DNA of 64,000 nt, taken from assembly GCF_032193765.1 (NCBI RefSeq), contig NZ_JAVBIJ010000001.1, forward strand, positions 1,364,001-1,428,000, given 5' to 3'. The notes below the pieces were generated by a model that saw nothing but the letters and a program-made list of their open reading frames with translations, made no database searches and had not been told where the DNA came from. Positions 10,437 through 19,717 of this stretch are shown one piece after another. Both the position numbers and the translations under genes were made by a program. Position 1 is the first letter of the stretch, and each line of letters opens with the position of its first letter. The DNA comes from Rhodoferax potami. Its GTDB lineage: Bacteria; Pseudomonadota; Gammaproteobacteria; Burkholderiales; Burkholderiaceae_C.

Positions 10437-10442
10437 ATTGTA
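10437..10442 (-). promoter_or_regulatory. candidate -10 box upstream of rimP leader
   Basis: The minus strand reads TACAAT, a good -10 hexamer, upstream of the hairpin. No convincing -35 hexamer at 16-18 bases was seen. If used, transcripts of the rimP operon would carry the hairpin in their leader. Confidence 0.35.
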
Positions 10443-10480
10443 CCTGAAAAGCGGCCCAAAGCCCTTGATTCTTAAGGAAA

Positions 10481-12085
10481 TTACCGGCTGGCAGCGAGTA
10501 ATTTTGCAGTGTAGGGGTGCTGGGGCGCACTGAACACATCCGAGAGGAGCCCCGCCTCTACCGCCCGCCCTTGGTGCATCACCACCACCCGGTGCGCCAT
10601 GGCCTCCACCACCGCCACATCATGGGTAATCAGCAGATAAGAAAGCCCCCTGGACTTTTGCAGCCCTTGCAGCAGGCGGAGTACCTGCTGTGCCAAAGTG
10701 ACATCCAAGGCACTCGTGGGCTCATCCAGCACCAAAACCTCTGGCTCCAAAACCAGAGCCCGCGCAATAGCCAAACGTTGCCGCTGTCCGCCCGAGAACT
10801 GGTGCGGGTACCGCTCCAGCATGCCGGGAAACTGGGTCTCTGTGATGCCCACGGTTGCCAGTGCATCGACCACTCGCTGTTGCCGCTGCTCCCGGCCGAT
10901 GCCCGGGCAATGAACATCCAAACCCTCTCCCACCATCTCCTCGACCGTCAACCGGGGCGACAAGGACGAAAAAGGATCTTGAAAAACGACTTGTACTTTT
11001 TTTCGAAGAGATACGTCTGCCCGAGAGCGCCCTGTCCAAGCCGCCACACCGACGCGCACATCGCCCGCATACGGCACCAAGCCCAGTGCGGCCAGTGCCA
11101 ATGTCGATTTGCCCGAACCCGACTCGCCCACCACACCCAAGGTTTCGCCGCGGTGCAGCTGAAAGTCCACCTGCTGCACCGCAGCAAATCGACCCCGGGA
11201 GAACCATCCACGCCAACCAGGCCGGGCGACCGGGTAGTCCACACCGACACCTGCCAGCTCCAAAACCACGGGCGCATCCGGCAGGAGCGGCGCCACATCG
11301 CGCACCGGCAAGCTATCCAGCAACTCGCGGGTATAGCGGTGCTGGGGGGCGGCAAACACCTCACCCACGCTGCCCTGCTCCACGATATGCCCCCGCTCCA
11401 TGACCGCCACCCGGTCTGCAAATCGGCGCACCAAGTGCAAATCATGGGTAATCAGCAAAATCGCCATGCCTTTGCGCACCTGCAGCTCTGCCAACAAATC
11501 AAGGATCTGCTGGCGAACGCTCACATCCAGAGCAGTAGTCGGCTCATCAGCGAGCAATAAGCGGGGTGAGCAGGCCAAGGCCATTGCGATCATGGCGCGC
11601 TGGCGCTGCCCGCCCGATAGCTGGTGCGGGTAAGCACCAGCACGGCGAGCGGGATCGTCGATCCCGGTATCCGCTATTAAATTGATAGCAATTTGCTCAG
11701 CTTCTGCGCGGGATACAGCCTGTTTTTCTTGTAAGACCTCAGCAATCTGCTCGCCAATGGTGAACAACGGGTTCAGAGCCGTCATCGGCTCTTGAAACAC
11801 CATCGCGATGTCTTGCCCTCGGATGCCGCGGAGCTGTTGCTCCGACAGCGCCAACAAATCGACAGCCCCTGACGCGGTGGCGAAACGCGCGGCCCCGGAA
11901 GTGCGAGCCCCTTGCGCCAAGCCCAAAAGGCTCAGCGCGGTTATCGTTTTGCCGGACCCGGACTCCCCCACCAACGCCAGCTTTTCACCGGCCCGGATCA
12001 TGAAGTCAACACCTTGGACCACGTCCTTGCCGTCAAAAGACACCCTGAGCTGCTCGACTTGTAGCAATACCGGTGATAGGTTCAT
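10481..12085 (-). CDS. yejF: peptide ABC transporter ATPase, two-cassette YejF type
   Basis: Cytoplasmic ATPase energising the YejB/YejE pore. It has 534 residues with two complete ABC cassettes: Walker A GESGSGKT near residue 40 and GESGSGKS near 327, and signature LSGGQRQR / FSGGQRQR in each half. The fused arrangement matches E. coli YejF. The ATG at 12085 overlaps the yejE stop by 4 bases. Residues about 132-137 (AINLIA) are encoded by a perfect GCTAT/ATAGC repeat core. Last gene of the yejABEF operon, followed by a strong terminator. Confidence 0.92.
   Translation of the reverse strand: MNLSPVLLQVEQLRVSFDGKDVVQGVDFMIRAGEKLALVGESGSGKTITALSLLGLAQGARTSGAARFATASGAVDLLALSEQQLRGIRGQDIAMVFQEPMTALNPLFTIGEQIAEVLQEKQAVSRAEAEQIAINLIADTGIDDPARRAGAYPHQLSGGQRQRAMIAMALACSPRLLLADEPTTALDVSVRQQILDLLAELQVRKGMAILLITHDLHLVRRFADRVAVMERGHIVEQGSVGEVFAAPQHRYTRELLDSLPVRDVAPLLPDAPVVLELAGVGVDYPVARPGWRGWFSRGRFAAVQQVDFQLHRGETLGVVGESGSGKSTLALAALGLVPYAGDVRVGVAAWTGRSRADVSLRKKVQVVFQDPFSSLSPRLTVEEMVGEGLDVHCPGIGREQRQQRVVDALATVGITETQFPGMLERYPHQFSGGQRQRLAIARALVLEPEVLVLDEPTSALDVTLAQQVLRLLQGLQKSRGLSYLLITHDVAVVEAMAHRVVVMHQGRAVEAGLLSDVFSAPQHPYTAKLLAASR
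11673..11689 (+). repeat. core of dispersed GCTAT/ATAGC repeat in yejF
   Basis: GCTATTAAATTGATAGC forms a 5-bp inverted repeat, GCTAT/ATAGC, matching the core of the other copies. The outer blocks are not clearly recognisable, so this may be a decayed or partial copy. Confidence 0.5.
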
Positions 12086-13119
12086 AGATCCTGCTTTCGT
12101 GGATCCAAGGCATCACGCAAGGCATCGCCCATTTGGGTCAATAAAAGCAAGGTCACCACGAGCACTGCAAATGTCGATAGCGAGATCCACCAGGCATCGA
12201 TGTTGTTTTTGCCCTGGGACAGTAATTCTCCCAAGGAAGGCGTTCCCGGCGGCACGCCCAAGCCTAGAAAATCAAGCGATGTCAGCGCCAAGATGGCACC
12301 GCTCATGCGGAATGGCAAAAAGGTCACCACCGGCGTCAAGCTGTTGGGCAAGATATGGCGGGTCATGATGACCCGGTCTGAAACACCCAAGGCCCGCGCC
12401 GCCCGCACATAGTCCAGCTGCCGGTTGCGCAAAAACTCGGCCCGCACATAGTCTGACAGGCCCATCCACCCAAACAGACTCAGCAAAACCAAAAGCAAAC
12501 CCACACTGGGCGCAAACACCGCACTGAAGATGATGAGCAAGTACAGCTCAGGCATGGAGCCCCAGATTTCAATGGCGCGCTGCATCACCAAATCGGTTTT
12601 ACCGGCGAAAAACCCTTGTACCGCGCCTGCCAACACGCCTAAAACCACGCCGGTCAGCGTGAGCGCCAAAGCAAACAGCACACTCACCCGGAACCCGTAA
12701 ATCAACTGGGCCAGCAAGTCGCGGCCCCGGTCATCGGTGCCTAGCCAGTTGGCACGACTGGGCGGCGCCGGGTTTGGCGCTGTCGCGAAATAGTTCAAGG
12801 TCTTGGGGCCATAGCGATTGGGGGCGAACAAGGCCCAATTGCCTTCTTGCGACAAGCGCTGTTGGATAAAGGGATCCAGATAGTCCGTGGGGGTGGCAAA
12901 GTCTCCACCAAAGGTGGTTTCCGGGTAATCGCGCACCAGTGGCCAATAAGTTTGGCCCTGGTACACCACCACCAAGGGGCGGTCATTGGAGATCAATTCT
13001 GCACACAGGCTCAGCAAAACCAGCGCAACAAAGGCCCACAAACTGACGAAGCCCAGCCGATTGCGGCGGAAGCGGCGCCATGCGCGTGCGGCGGGTCCGG
13101 GGTTATTCGAATGTGACAC
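12082..13119 (-). CDS. yejE: peptide ABC transporter permease YejE
   Basis: Inner-membrane permease of the binding-protein-dependent family; 345 residues from a GTG start. An N-terminal membrane segment is followed by a periplasmic loop with FGGDFATPTDYLDPFIQ, typical of YejE, then five C-terminal helices. The permease loop (EAA-like) lies around RAARALGVSDRVIMTRHIL, which contacts the ATPase. It overlaps yejB by 17 bases and yejF by 4, so the operon is tightly coupled. Known substrates of the family are oligopeptides, including microcin-C-like compounds in E. coli; the substrate here is unknown. Confidence 0.92.
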   Translation of the reverse strand: MSHSNNPGPAARAWRRFRRNRLGFVSLWAFVALVLLSLCAELISNDRPLVVVYQGQTYWPLVRDYPETTFGGDFATPTDYLDPFIQQRLSQEGNWALFAPNRYGPKTLNYFATAPNPAPPSRANWLGTDDRGRDLLAQLIYGFRVSVLFALALTLTGVVLGVLAGAVQGFFAGKTDLVMQRAIEIWGSMPELYLLIIFSAVFAPSVGLLLVLLSLFGWMGLSDYVRAEFLRNRQLDYVRAARALGVSDRVIMTRHILPNSLTPVVTFLPFRMSGAILALTSLDFLGLGVPPGTPSLGELLSQGKNNIDAWWISLSTFAVLVVTLLLLTQMGDALRDALDPRKQDL

Positions 13120-14134
13120 GGGGATCGACCCAGGCGTAACAGAGGTTGGACACCAGCTTGGTGACCAAACCTATGAGAGTGAACAAGTAGAGGGTGCCCA
13201 TGACTACGGGATAGTCACGCCGGATCACACTCTCGTAACTGAGAAGCCCCAGACCATCCAGCGAGAACTGGGTTTCGATCAGCAGCGATCCGGTAAAGAA
13301 CGCACCGATAAACGCCGCAGGAAATCCGGTGACGATGGGGATCAGCGCATTACGCATTACATGCTTCCAAAGCACCATGCGCTCCGGCAAGCCTTTGGCC
13401 CGGGCCGTCAACACATATTGTTTACGGATTTCCTCGAGAAACGAGTTTTTGGTCAGGATAGTGATGGTTGCAAAACTGCTCATCACCATGGCGGTCACCG
13501 GCATGGTGATATGCCACAGGTAGTCCACGATGCGCGCGCCCCAACTCAGACTCTCCCAATCCGAGGAGGTGAGTCCGCGCAGCGGAAACCATTGCAGTTG
13601 CCCGCCAAACACCACCAACAAAGCCACACCAAGGACAAAGCCGGGGATCGCAAACCCCACCAGCACAAGAGTACTGGTCACCAGGTCAAACCGTGTGCCT
13701 GCACGGACGGCTTTGGCAATGCCCAAAGGCACCGCAATACCGTAGCTGATGAAAAAGGTCCATAGCCCAAGGCTCATGGAGACCGGCAACTTCTCCCAGA
13801 TCAGCTCAGACACCTTGCGGTTCTGAAAAAAACTGGTTCCCAAGTCGAAGCGCGCGAACTGCTTGAGCATTTGCCAGAAACGCTCCGGGGCTGGCTTGTC
13901 GAACCCGTACAAAGCCTTGGCTTGCTCCAGGCGCTTGGGATCCACCCCCTGCGCTCCCCGGTAACTCAAGCCACCTTCGGCACCCACGCTGGCGCCTGCC
14001 TTAGCCTCGGCAAGGTACTGCTCAACCGGCCCGCCAGGCACGAACTGCACCACCGCAAACGTCAACAGCAGCAAACCGAAGAGAGTCGGCACCATCAACA
14101 ACAAGCGCTTCAGTGTGTAGGCCAACAAGTTCAT
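13103..14134 (-). CDS. yejB: peptide ABC transporter permease YejB
   Basis: Partner permease of YejE. The ATG at 14134 (MNLLAYTLKRLLLMVPTLFG) is preferred because it overlaps the yejA stop in the ATGA manner; it gives 343 residues. The N-terminal signal-anchor helix, the QFVPGGPVEQ stretch after helix 1 and the permease loop ALGL-type motif (LTARAKGLPERMVLWKHV) are characteristic of DppB/YejB proteins. The product lies in the inner membrane. It sits between yejA and yejE in one transcription unit. Confidence 0.92.
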   Translation of the reverse strand: MNLLAYTLKRLLLMVPTLFGLLLLTFAVVQFVPGGPVEQYLAEAKAGASVGAEGGLSYRGAQGVDPKRLEQAKALYGFDKPAPERFWQMLKQFARFDLGTSFFQNRKVSELIWEKLPVSMSLGLWTFFISYGIAVPLGIAKAVRAGTRFDLVTSTLVLVGFAIPGFVLGVALLVVFGGQLQWFPLRGLTSSDWESLSWGARIVDYLWHITMPVTAMVMSSFATITILTKNSFLEEIRKQYVLTARAKGLPERMVLWKHVMRNALIPIVTGFPAAFIGAFFTGSLLIETQFSLDGLGLLSYESVIRRDYPVVMGTLYLFTLIGLVTKLVSNLCYAWVDPRVTFE

Positions 14135-15933
14135 GGTTGCTTGGCCCACCAAGTGTCAATCGCCCAACCCTCGCCAGCGGCAAACGGCGGCATGGCGGCA
14201 GGCTTGTCCAAGCGCAAACGGTTGTACGCCAACCGATGTGTGCTGGCTGACCATTGAGGAACTAACAGGTAGCTATGGGCAATGACCCGGTCCAGGGCAC
14301 GGCAGGCGGGCAACAACGCGTCCCGCGAGGTGGCAGAAGTCATGTGTTGAATCAGCGTGTCTACCGCGGGGCTTTGCACACCGCTCAGGTTGCCGGAATC
14401 CTCTTGCAGCGCGGCCTTGCTGCCGAAAAGATCCACAAACTCCTGTCCGGGGTTTTGGGTTCCTGCGTAGGCGATAGAGGTCACCTCAAACTCAAATTTT
14501 TGCAAGCGCTGCTGATACAGCGCAAAGTCCACCGGGCGGAAATTCAGCTTCACGCCGATCTTTTCCAAATTGCGTGCCCACGGGGTGACGACCCGAACGC
14601 CGCTTTCGTTGCTGTCGAGGTATTCGAGCTCCAGCGCCTGCCCCTGGGCATTGCGCAAGGCGCCATCGCGGTAGATCCAGCCCGCTTGCCGCAAGAGTTC
14701 TTGGGCTTCACGCAAGTTGTCCCGCAGACTCCGTGGGCCATCAGTGCGGGGCGCTTGCGCCATGGGGCCAAAAACAGGCTCTGGCAACTGGCCGCGCAAA
14801 GGCGTCAACAGGGCCAACTCGGCATCGGTGGGCAATCCTTGGGCTTGGCAGGCCGTATTGCCAAACAGCCCTTGCACACGCTGGTAGGCGCCGTAAAACA
14901 TCTGCCGGTTCATCCACTCGTAATCCAGCGCCAAGCCCAGTGCCTGACGCACCCGTACGTCTCGCAACTTGGGCGAGCGGGTGTTCAGCACATAGCTCTG
15001 GAAGCCGGTAGGCAAGGTATGGCGAAACTCTTCCTTGACCAGTTCACCACTGTCAAATTTGCGACCGTTGACCCGCCTTGCCCAGTCACCGGCAGAGAAA
15101 AACCGCATCAGATCGAACTCACCGGCCTTCAATGCCTCCAGCCTCGCCGTGCTGTCTTTGTAGATCTTCACGGTGATGCGGTCGAAGTTGGCGGTCCCAC
15201 GCCGCACCGGCAGGCCTCGCGCCCAGTACTGCGGATCGCGCACATAGGTAATGTCTTTGCCGAAATTGACCGGCCCGATTTTGTAGGGCCCGCTGCCAAT
15301 CGGGACGTCCATCACGATTTGATCAAACGGTTTTGCTACGCCAGCGGTCTCGCCCCAACGGTGGCTGAACACAGGCAGGCCACCGACCGTGAGGGGCAAT
15401 TCGCGATTCGGCTTGGCAAAACGGTACCGCACGGTGCGACTGTCCAGCACCTCTACCCCCAACACCTCTTCGAGCAGGCTGCGATACCCCGGTGCTGCCT
15501 GCGCGCTTTTGAGCATGTCAAAACTGTGTTTGACATCACGCGCCAACACAGGGTCCCCATTGTGGAAGCGTGCCTCTGCCCTGAGCATAAAGGTCGCACT
15601 CAAGCGGTCTGGTGCGACAGACACGTCCTTGGCCAAAAGGCCATACCCCGCGGCAGTTTCATCCAGCGCCCCTGCGAGCAAACTGTCGAACATGAGGCTA
15701 CTCAAATACGCCGGGGCAGAGCCTTTGACAGTGAAAGGGTTGTACTTGTCAAAGGTGGACACCCGCAGGTTACTGACCAAGCGCAGTTCGCCGCCTTTGG
15801 GGGCATCCGGGTTCACATACTTGAAGTGCTCGAAACCCGTGGGGTACTGCAGGTCGCCCCAAAGCGCATAGCCATGGGCTGCCCACGCACTGCCCGCCAT
15901 GAAACTCCAGAGTAATAGTGCCCAATTCCGCAT
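14131..15933 (-). CDS. yejA: periplasmic oligopeptide-binding protein YejA
   Basis: Extracellular solute-binding protein of family 5 that delivers substrate to YejB/E. The ATG at 15933 gives a clean signal peptide (MRNWALLLWSFMAGSAWAA, cleavage after AWA); an upstream frame extension is unlikely. The mature protein shows YPTGFEHFKYVNPDAPKGG, typical of YejA, and the family-5 stretch FDQIVMDVPIGSGPYKI. Total about 600 residues. It is divergent from fabI, with only 42 bases between the two start codons, so their promoters must overlap. Confidence 0.92.
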   Translation of the reverse strand: MRNWALLLWSFMAGSAWAAHGYALWGDLQYPTGFEHFKYVNPDAPKGGELRLVSNLRVSTFDKYNPFTVKGSAPAYLSSLMFDSLLAGALDETAAGYGLLAKDVSVAPDRLSATFMLRAEARFHNGDPVLARDVKHSFDMLKSAQAAPGYRSLLEEVLGVEVLDSRTVRYRFAKPNRELPLTVGGLPVFSHRWGETAGVAKPFDQIVMDVPIGSGPYKIGPVNFGKDITYVRDPQYWARGLPVRRGTANFDRITVKIYKDSTARLEALKAGEFDLMRFFSAGDWARRVNGRKFDSGELVKEEFRHTLPTGFQSYVLNTRSPKLRDVRVRQALGLALDYEWMNRQMFYGAYQRVQGLFGNTACQAQGLPTDAELALLTPLRGQLPEPVFGPMAQAPRTDGPRSLRDNLREAQELLRQAGWIYRDGALRNAQGQALELEYLDSNESGVRVVTPWARNLEKIGVKLNFRPVDFALYQQRLQKFEFEVTSIAYAGTQNPGQEFVDLFGSKAALQEDSGNLSGVQSPAVDTLIQHMTSATSRDALLPACRALDRVIAHSYLLVPQWSASTHRLAYNRLRLDKPAAMPPFAAGEGWAIDTWWAKQP

Positions 15934-15975
15934 GCGACAATTCTGCACTAGACCACGCATTTTTAAGAGGACGAT

Positions 15976-16761
15976 ATGGGCTTTTTAGCAGGCAAGAAGT
16001 TGTTGATTACCGGGGTGCTGTCGAACCGCTCCATCGCCTATGGCATCGCCAAAGCGTGCAAAGAACAAGGCGCCGAATTGGCCTTCAGTTATGTGGGCGA
16101 GCGCTTCAAGGACCGCATCACCGAGTTCGCCGCAGACTTCGACTCCACGCTGGTGTTCGACTGTGATGTCGGTAATGACGAGCAAATCGACCAATTGTTC
16201 AAAGACCTATCGACACACTGGCCCACTTTTGACGGTTTTGTGCACAGCATCGGCTTCGCGCCCCGTGAGGCGATTGCCGGCAACTTCCTGGACGGCCTGT
16301 CCCGCGAAAATTTCAAAATCGCCCACGACATCAGCGCCTACAGCTTCCCGGCCATGGCCAAAGCCGCCCTGCCCTACCTGTCGCCCAAAGCGGCTTTGCT
16401 GACCCTGTCGTACTTGGGTGCTGAGCGCATCATTCCCAACTACAACACCATGGGCTTAGCCAAAGCATCCCTAGAAGCCAGCGTGCGCTACCTGGCTGAA
16501 GCCGTGGGCCCGAAGGGCATCCGCGTCAACGGCATCAGCGCCGGCCCGATCAAGACCCTGGCCGCTAGCGGCATTAAAGACTTCAGCAAGCTACTCAACA
16601 CGGTGGCCGGCGCGTCCCCGATTCGCCGCAACGTAACAACGGAAGACGTGGGCAATGTGGCGGCGTTTTTGCTGAGCGACCTGGCGGGCGGTGTGACTGC
16701 AGAGATCACCTACGTGGACGGTGGTTACAGCCAGACCATGGGCGTGACCACAGACATTTAA
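15976..16761 (+). CDS. fabI: enoyl-[acyl-carrier-protein] reductase (NADH) FabI
   Basis: Last reductive step of each fatty-acid elongation cycle. It has 261 residues with a short-chain-dehydrogenase fold. N-terminal [20 protein letters not shown] (residues 8-27) is the FabI nucleotide-binding loop. The catalytic Tyr-X6-Lys pair lies in [13 protein letters not shown], with the conserved [13 protein letters not shown] just before it. The [19 protein letters not shown] segment forms the substrate loop. AAGAGG, 9 bases before the ATG, is a good ribosome site. Monocistronic, ending in a hairpin terminator. Confidence 0.97.
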   Translation: MGFLAGKKLLITGVLSNRSIAYGIAKACKEQGAELAFSYVGERFKDRITEFAADFDSTLVFDCDVGNDEQIDQLFKDLSTHWPTFDGFVHSIGFAPREAIAGNFLDGLSRENFKIAHDISAYSFPAMAKAALPYLSPKAALLTLSYLGAERIIPNYNTMGLAKASLEASVRYLAEAVGPKGIRVNGISAGPIKTLAASGIKDFSKLLNTVAGASPIRRNVTTEDVGNVAAFLLSDLAGGVTAEITYVDGGYSQTMGVTTDI

Positions 16762-16816
16762 GCCGAATACGCCGCTCGCGCCCGTGGAATGTGCGCGGGT
16801 AGCTATCAAAAAAAGA

Positions 16817-16854
16817 GCGCCTGCAGAGTGATCTGCAGGCGCTCTTTTCTTTGG
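16817..16854. terminator. bidirectional terminator between fabI and decarboxylase
   Basis: AGAGCGCCTGCAGA and TCTGCAGGCGCTCT form a perfect 14-bp stem with a GTGA loop. It is flanked by A-rich sequence on the left and TTTTCTTT on the right, so it can act on both convergent transcripts. GTAGCTATC just upstream recalls the start of the dispersed repeat. Confidence 0.88.
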
Positions 16855-16877
16855 AGCTCACGCCCCTCAGAGGCGAA

Positions 16878-19148
16878 TCAAGCCTTCACACAGTCAGCGT
16901 AGTAACGGACCTTGCCGTCTTCACCCACTTCGCTCACCAAACCGTGCACATCGGTCTCAAAACCGGGGCACTGGGCATTGAACTCGCGGGAGAACTTGAG
17001 GTAGTCCACCACTTTCTTGTTGAACACTTCACCGGGCACCAGCAAAGGAATACCGGGGGGATAAGGCGTGACCATGCCGACCGACACGCGGCCCTCCAAG
17101 TGGTCAATCTCCACGCGCTCGGTTTTGCGTAAGGCAATATGCGCGTAAGCGTCGCTAGGCTTCATGGCGGGCACCAAATCGCTCAAATACACCTCGGTCG
17201 TCAGGCGGGCGATGTCGAACTTGGCGTACAGCTGGTGGATGTGGTGGCACAGGTCTGCCAAGCCCATCTTCTCGTAGCGCGGATACTTCTGCACGAACTC
17301 AGGCAACACACGCCACATGGGCTGGTTTTTGGCGTAGTCGTCCTTGAACTGCTGCAACGCGGTCAACATGCTGTTCCAGCGGCCCTTGGTAATGCCAATG
17401 GTGAACATGATGAAGAAGCTGTACAAGCCGGTCTTTTCGACCACCACGCCGTGTTCGGCCAGAAACTTGGTCACGATGGAAGCGGGAATACCGGTCTTGG
17501 CGAACTTGCCGTTCAGGTCAAGACCTGGCGTCACGATGGTGGACTTGATCGGGTCCAGCATGTTGAAGCCGCTGGCCAGTTTGCCGAAGCCGTGCCAGTT
17601 GGCCTTGGCGGTCTTGCTCTCACCCTTGATGATCCAGTCATTGGCGCGGCCGATGCCTTCTTCGGCCAGCTTGTCCGGTCCCCATACCTTGAACCACCAG
17701 TCGTCACCGTACTCTTCGTCCACCTTGCGCATGGCGCGGCGGAAGTCCAGGGCCTCGGCAATGCTTTCTTCCACCAGCGCGGTCCCACCGGGTGGCTCCA
17801 TCATGGCGGCGGCTACGTCGCAGCTGGCAATGATGCTGTATTGCGGGCTGGTGCTGGTGTGCATCAGGTAGGCCTCGTTGAACAAGTGCTTGTCCAACTT
17901 GACGGTCTGCGAGTCTTGCACCAGCACGTGGCTAGCTTGGCTGATACCGGCCAGCAGCTTGTGGATGGATTGCGTGCTGTACACCACGGCTTCTTTGGGG
18001 CGCGCGCGGTTCTTGCCCATGGCGTGGTAGGTGCCATAGAACGGGTGGAACGCCGCATGCGGCAGCCAGGCCTCGTCGAAGTGGATGTTTTCCACATAAC
18101 CATCGAGCATGCTCTTGATGGTTTCGGTGTTGTAGAGCACGCCGTCGTAGGTGCTTTGCGTCAGTGTCAGGATACGGGGCTTTGCCTTTTTGGCATCTAC
18201 GCCCTTGAGCAGCGGGTTGGCCTTGATCTTGGCTTGGATAGTGGCCGGCTCAAACTCGCTCTGCGGAATCGGGCCAATGATGCCGAAGTGGTTGCGTGTG
18301 GGCTTCAAGAAGACCGGAATCGCGCCGGTCATGATGATGGCGTGCAGGTTGGACTTGTGGCAGTTGCGGTCCACGATCACGATGTCACCGGGCGCCACCG
18401 TGTGGTGCCACACCATCTTGTTGGAGGTGCTGGTGCCGTTGGTCACAAAGAAGCAGTGGTCGGCATTGAAAATGCGCGCTGCATTTCGCTCGGAGGCACC
18501 AATGGCCCCGTTGTGGTCCAGCAACTGGCCCAACTCTTCCACCGCATTGCACACGTCGGCGCGCAGCATGTTCTCACCATAAAACTGGTGGTACATCTGG
18601 CCTACAGGGCTCTTCAAGAAGGCGACGCCGCCTGAGTGGCCGGGGCAGTGCCAGCTGTAGGAGCCGTCTTCCGCGTAATCGAGCAGCGCTTTAAAGAATG
18701 GCGGCTGCACGCCCTCCAAGTAGCCTTTGGCTTCGCGGATGATGTGACGCGCCACAAACTCAGGCGTGTCTTCAAACATGTGAATGAAGCCGTGCAGTTC
18801 GCGCAGGATGTCGTTAGGGATATGGCGGCTGGTTTTTGTCTCGCCGTACACATAAATCGGGACATCGAGGTTCTTGCGGCGGACTTCTTCAATGAAGTGG
18901 CGCAAATTCAGTACCGCAGGGTCCAGATCCGGACCAGGCGTGAACTCCTCATCGTCGATCGACAAGATGAAAGCACTCGCACGGCTCTGTTGCTGGGCGA
19001 ACTGGCTCAGATCACCATAGCTAGTGACGCCCAGTACTTCAAATCCTTCGGATTCGATCGCCTGCGCCAGGGCACGGATGCCAAGACCCGACGTGTTTTC
19101 CGAACGGAAATCTTCGTCAATGATGATGATGGGAAAACGAAACTTCAT
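16878..19148 (-). CDS. Orn/Lys/Arg decarboxylase, PLP-dependent
   Basis: PLP enzyme of fold type I, the family that decarboxylates arginine, lysine or ornithine to polyamine precursors. It has 756 residues, the usual length of the large bacterial enzymes: an N-terminal receiver-like wing domain (about 1-130), the PLP core with the Schiff-base lysine in STQSIHKLLAG near residue 396 and WHCPGHSGG near 167, and a C-terminal domain containing TPYPPGIPLLVPGE. Substrate choice between arginine, lysine and ornithine cannot be settled from sequence alone. It converges on fabI and diverges from nfeD, and stands as a single gene. Confidence 0.92.
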   Translation of the reverse strand: MKFRFPIIIIDEDFRSENTSGLGIRALAQAIESEGFEVLGVTSYGDLSQFAQQQSRASAFILSIDDEEFTPGPDLDPAVLNLRHFIEEVRRKNLDVPIYVYGETKTSRHIPNDILRELHGFIHMFEDTPEFVARHIIREAKGYLEGVQPPFFKALLDYAEDGSYSWHCPGHSGGVAFLKSPVGQMYHQFYGENMLRADVCNAVEELGQLLDHNGAIGASERNAARIFNADHCFFVTNGTSTSNKMVWHHTVAPGDIVIVDRNCHKSNLHAIIMTGAIPVFLKPTRNHFGIIGPIPQSEFEPATIQAKIKANPLLKGVDAKKAKPRILTLTQSTYDGVLYNTETIKSMLDGYVENIHFDEAWLPHAAFHPFYGTYHAMGKNRARPKEAVVYSTQSIHKLLAGISQASHVLVQDSQTVKLDKHLFNEAYLMHTSTSPQYSIIASCDVAAAMMEPPGGTALVEESIAEALDFRRAMRKVDEEYGDDWWFKVWGPDKLAEEGIGRANDWIIKGESKTAKANWHGFGKLASGFNMLDPIKSTIVTPGLDLNGKFAKTGIPASIVTKFLAEHGVVVEKTGLYSFFIMFTIGITKGRWNSMLTALQQFKDDYAKNQPMWRVLPEFVQKYPRYEKMGLADLCHHIHQLYAKFDIARLTTEVYLSDLVPAMKPSDAYAHIALRKTERVEIDHLEGRVSVGMVTPYPPGIPLLVPGEVFNKKVVDYLKFSREFNAQCPGFETDVHGLVSEVGEDGKVRYYADCVKA

Positions 19149-19279
19149 CTACAGGCTCCAACAGCGGGCTAAAAATGGCAAACAGGCGCGAAGTGTAAGG
19201 ACTAAATGTGGCAACGCGGCGGCAGCGTCCCGCAATTGGCCCACAATGTGGCGTCATCAATACAACTGGAGTCCCCGTC

Positions 19280-19705
19280 ATGTCGGAACCCAACCTGTGG
19301 TGGCTGGCCGTGGGTGCGTTGGTCGCACTGGAGCTGCTCACCGGAACGTTTTATCTGCTGATGCTCGGGCTGGGCGCAGCCGCGGCGGCACTGGCAGCCC
19401 ATGCTGGCGCCAGCGTCACTGCGCAGCTCGTATGGGCATCCTTGGTGGGTGGCGGTGCGGTGGCAGTGTGGCACCTTCGCCGCTCACGCGGCCGGTCGGA
19501 GCCATCTGCGCAGGCCAACCCCAATGTAAACCTGGATATCGGGGAAGTAGTGCAGATCGGCGCCTGGAACCCCGACGGCACTGCCCAAGTCCATTACCGC
19601 GGCGCGGCATGGACCGCAATCCATCGCACGGGAATCAGCCCGATACCCGGCGCGCACCGGGTAGCAGAAATGGTGGGCAATCGCCTGCTGGTAGATAAAG
19701 CTTAA
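19280..19705 (+). CDS. NfeD-family membrane protein
   Basis: Short NfeD protein of 141 residues from the ATG at 19280 (MSEPNLWW). Two hydrophobic stretches (residues about 8-30 and 38-60) anchor it in the inner membrane, and the C-terminal 70 residues form the OB-like NfeD domain (NLDIGEVVQIGAW...GNRLLVDK). It is directly followed by an SPFH protein, the standard pairing in which NfeD is thought to assist SPFH assemblies. An upstream in-frame start at 19208 would add residues unlike the family. Confidence 0.88.
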   Translation: MSEPNLWWLAVGALVALELLTGTFYLLMLGLGAAAAALAAHAGASVTAQLVWASLVGGGAVAVWHLRRSRGRSEPSAQANPNVNLDIGEVVQIGAWNPDGTAQVHYRGAAWTAIHRTGISPIPGAHRVAEMVGNRLLVDKA

Positions 19706-19717
19706 CGAGGGAACTTT

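Noticed and set aside
17139..18635. Open frame of 498 codons on the plus strand opposite the decarboxylase
   Set aside because: Antisense shadow of a well-conserved PLP enzyme.
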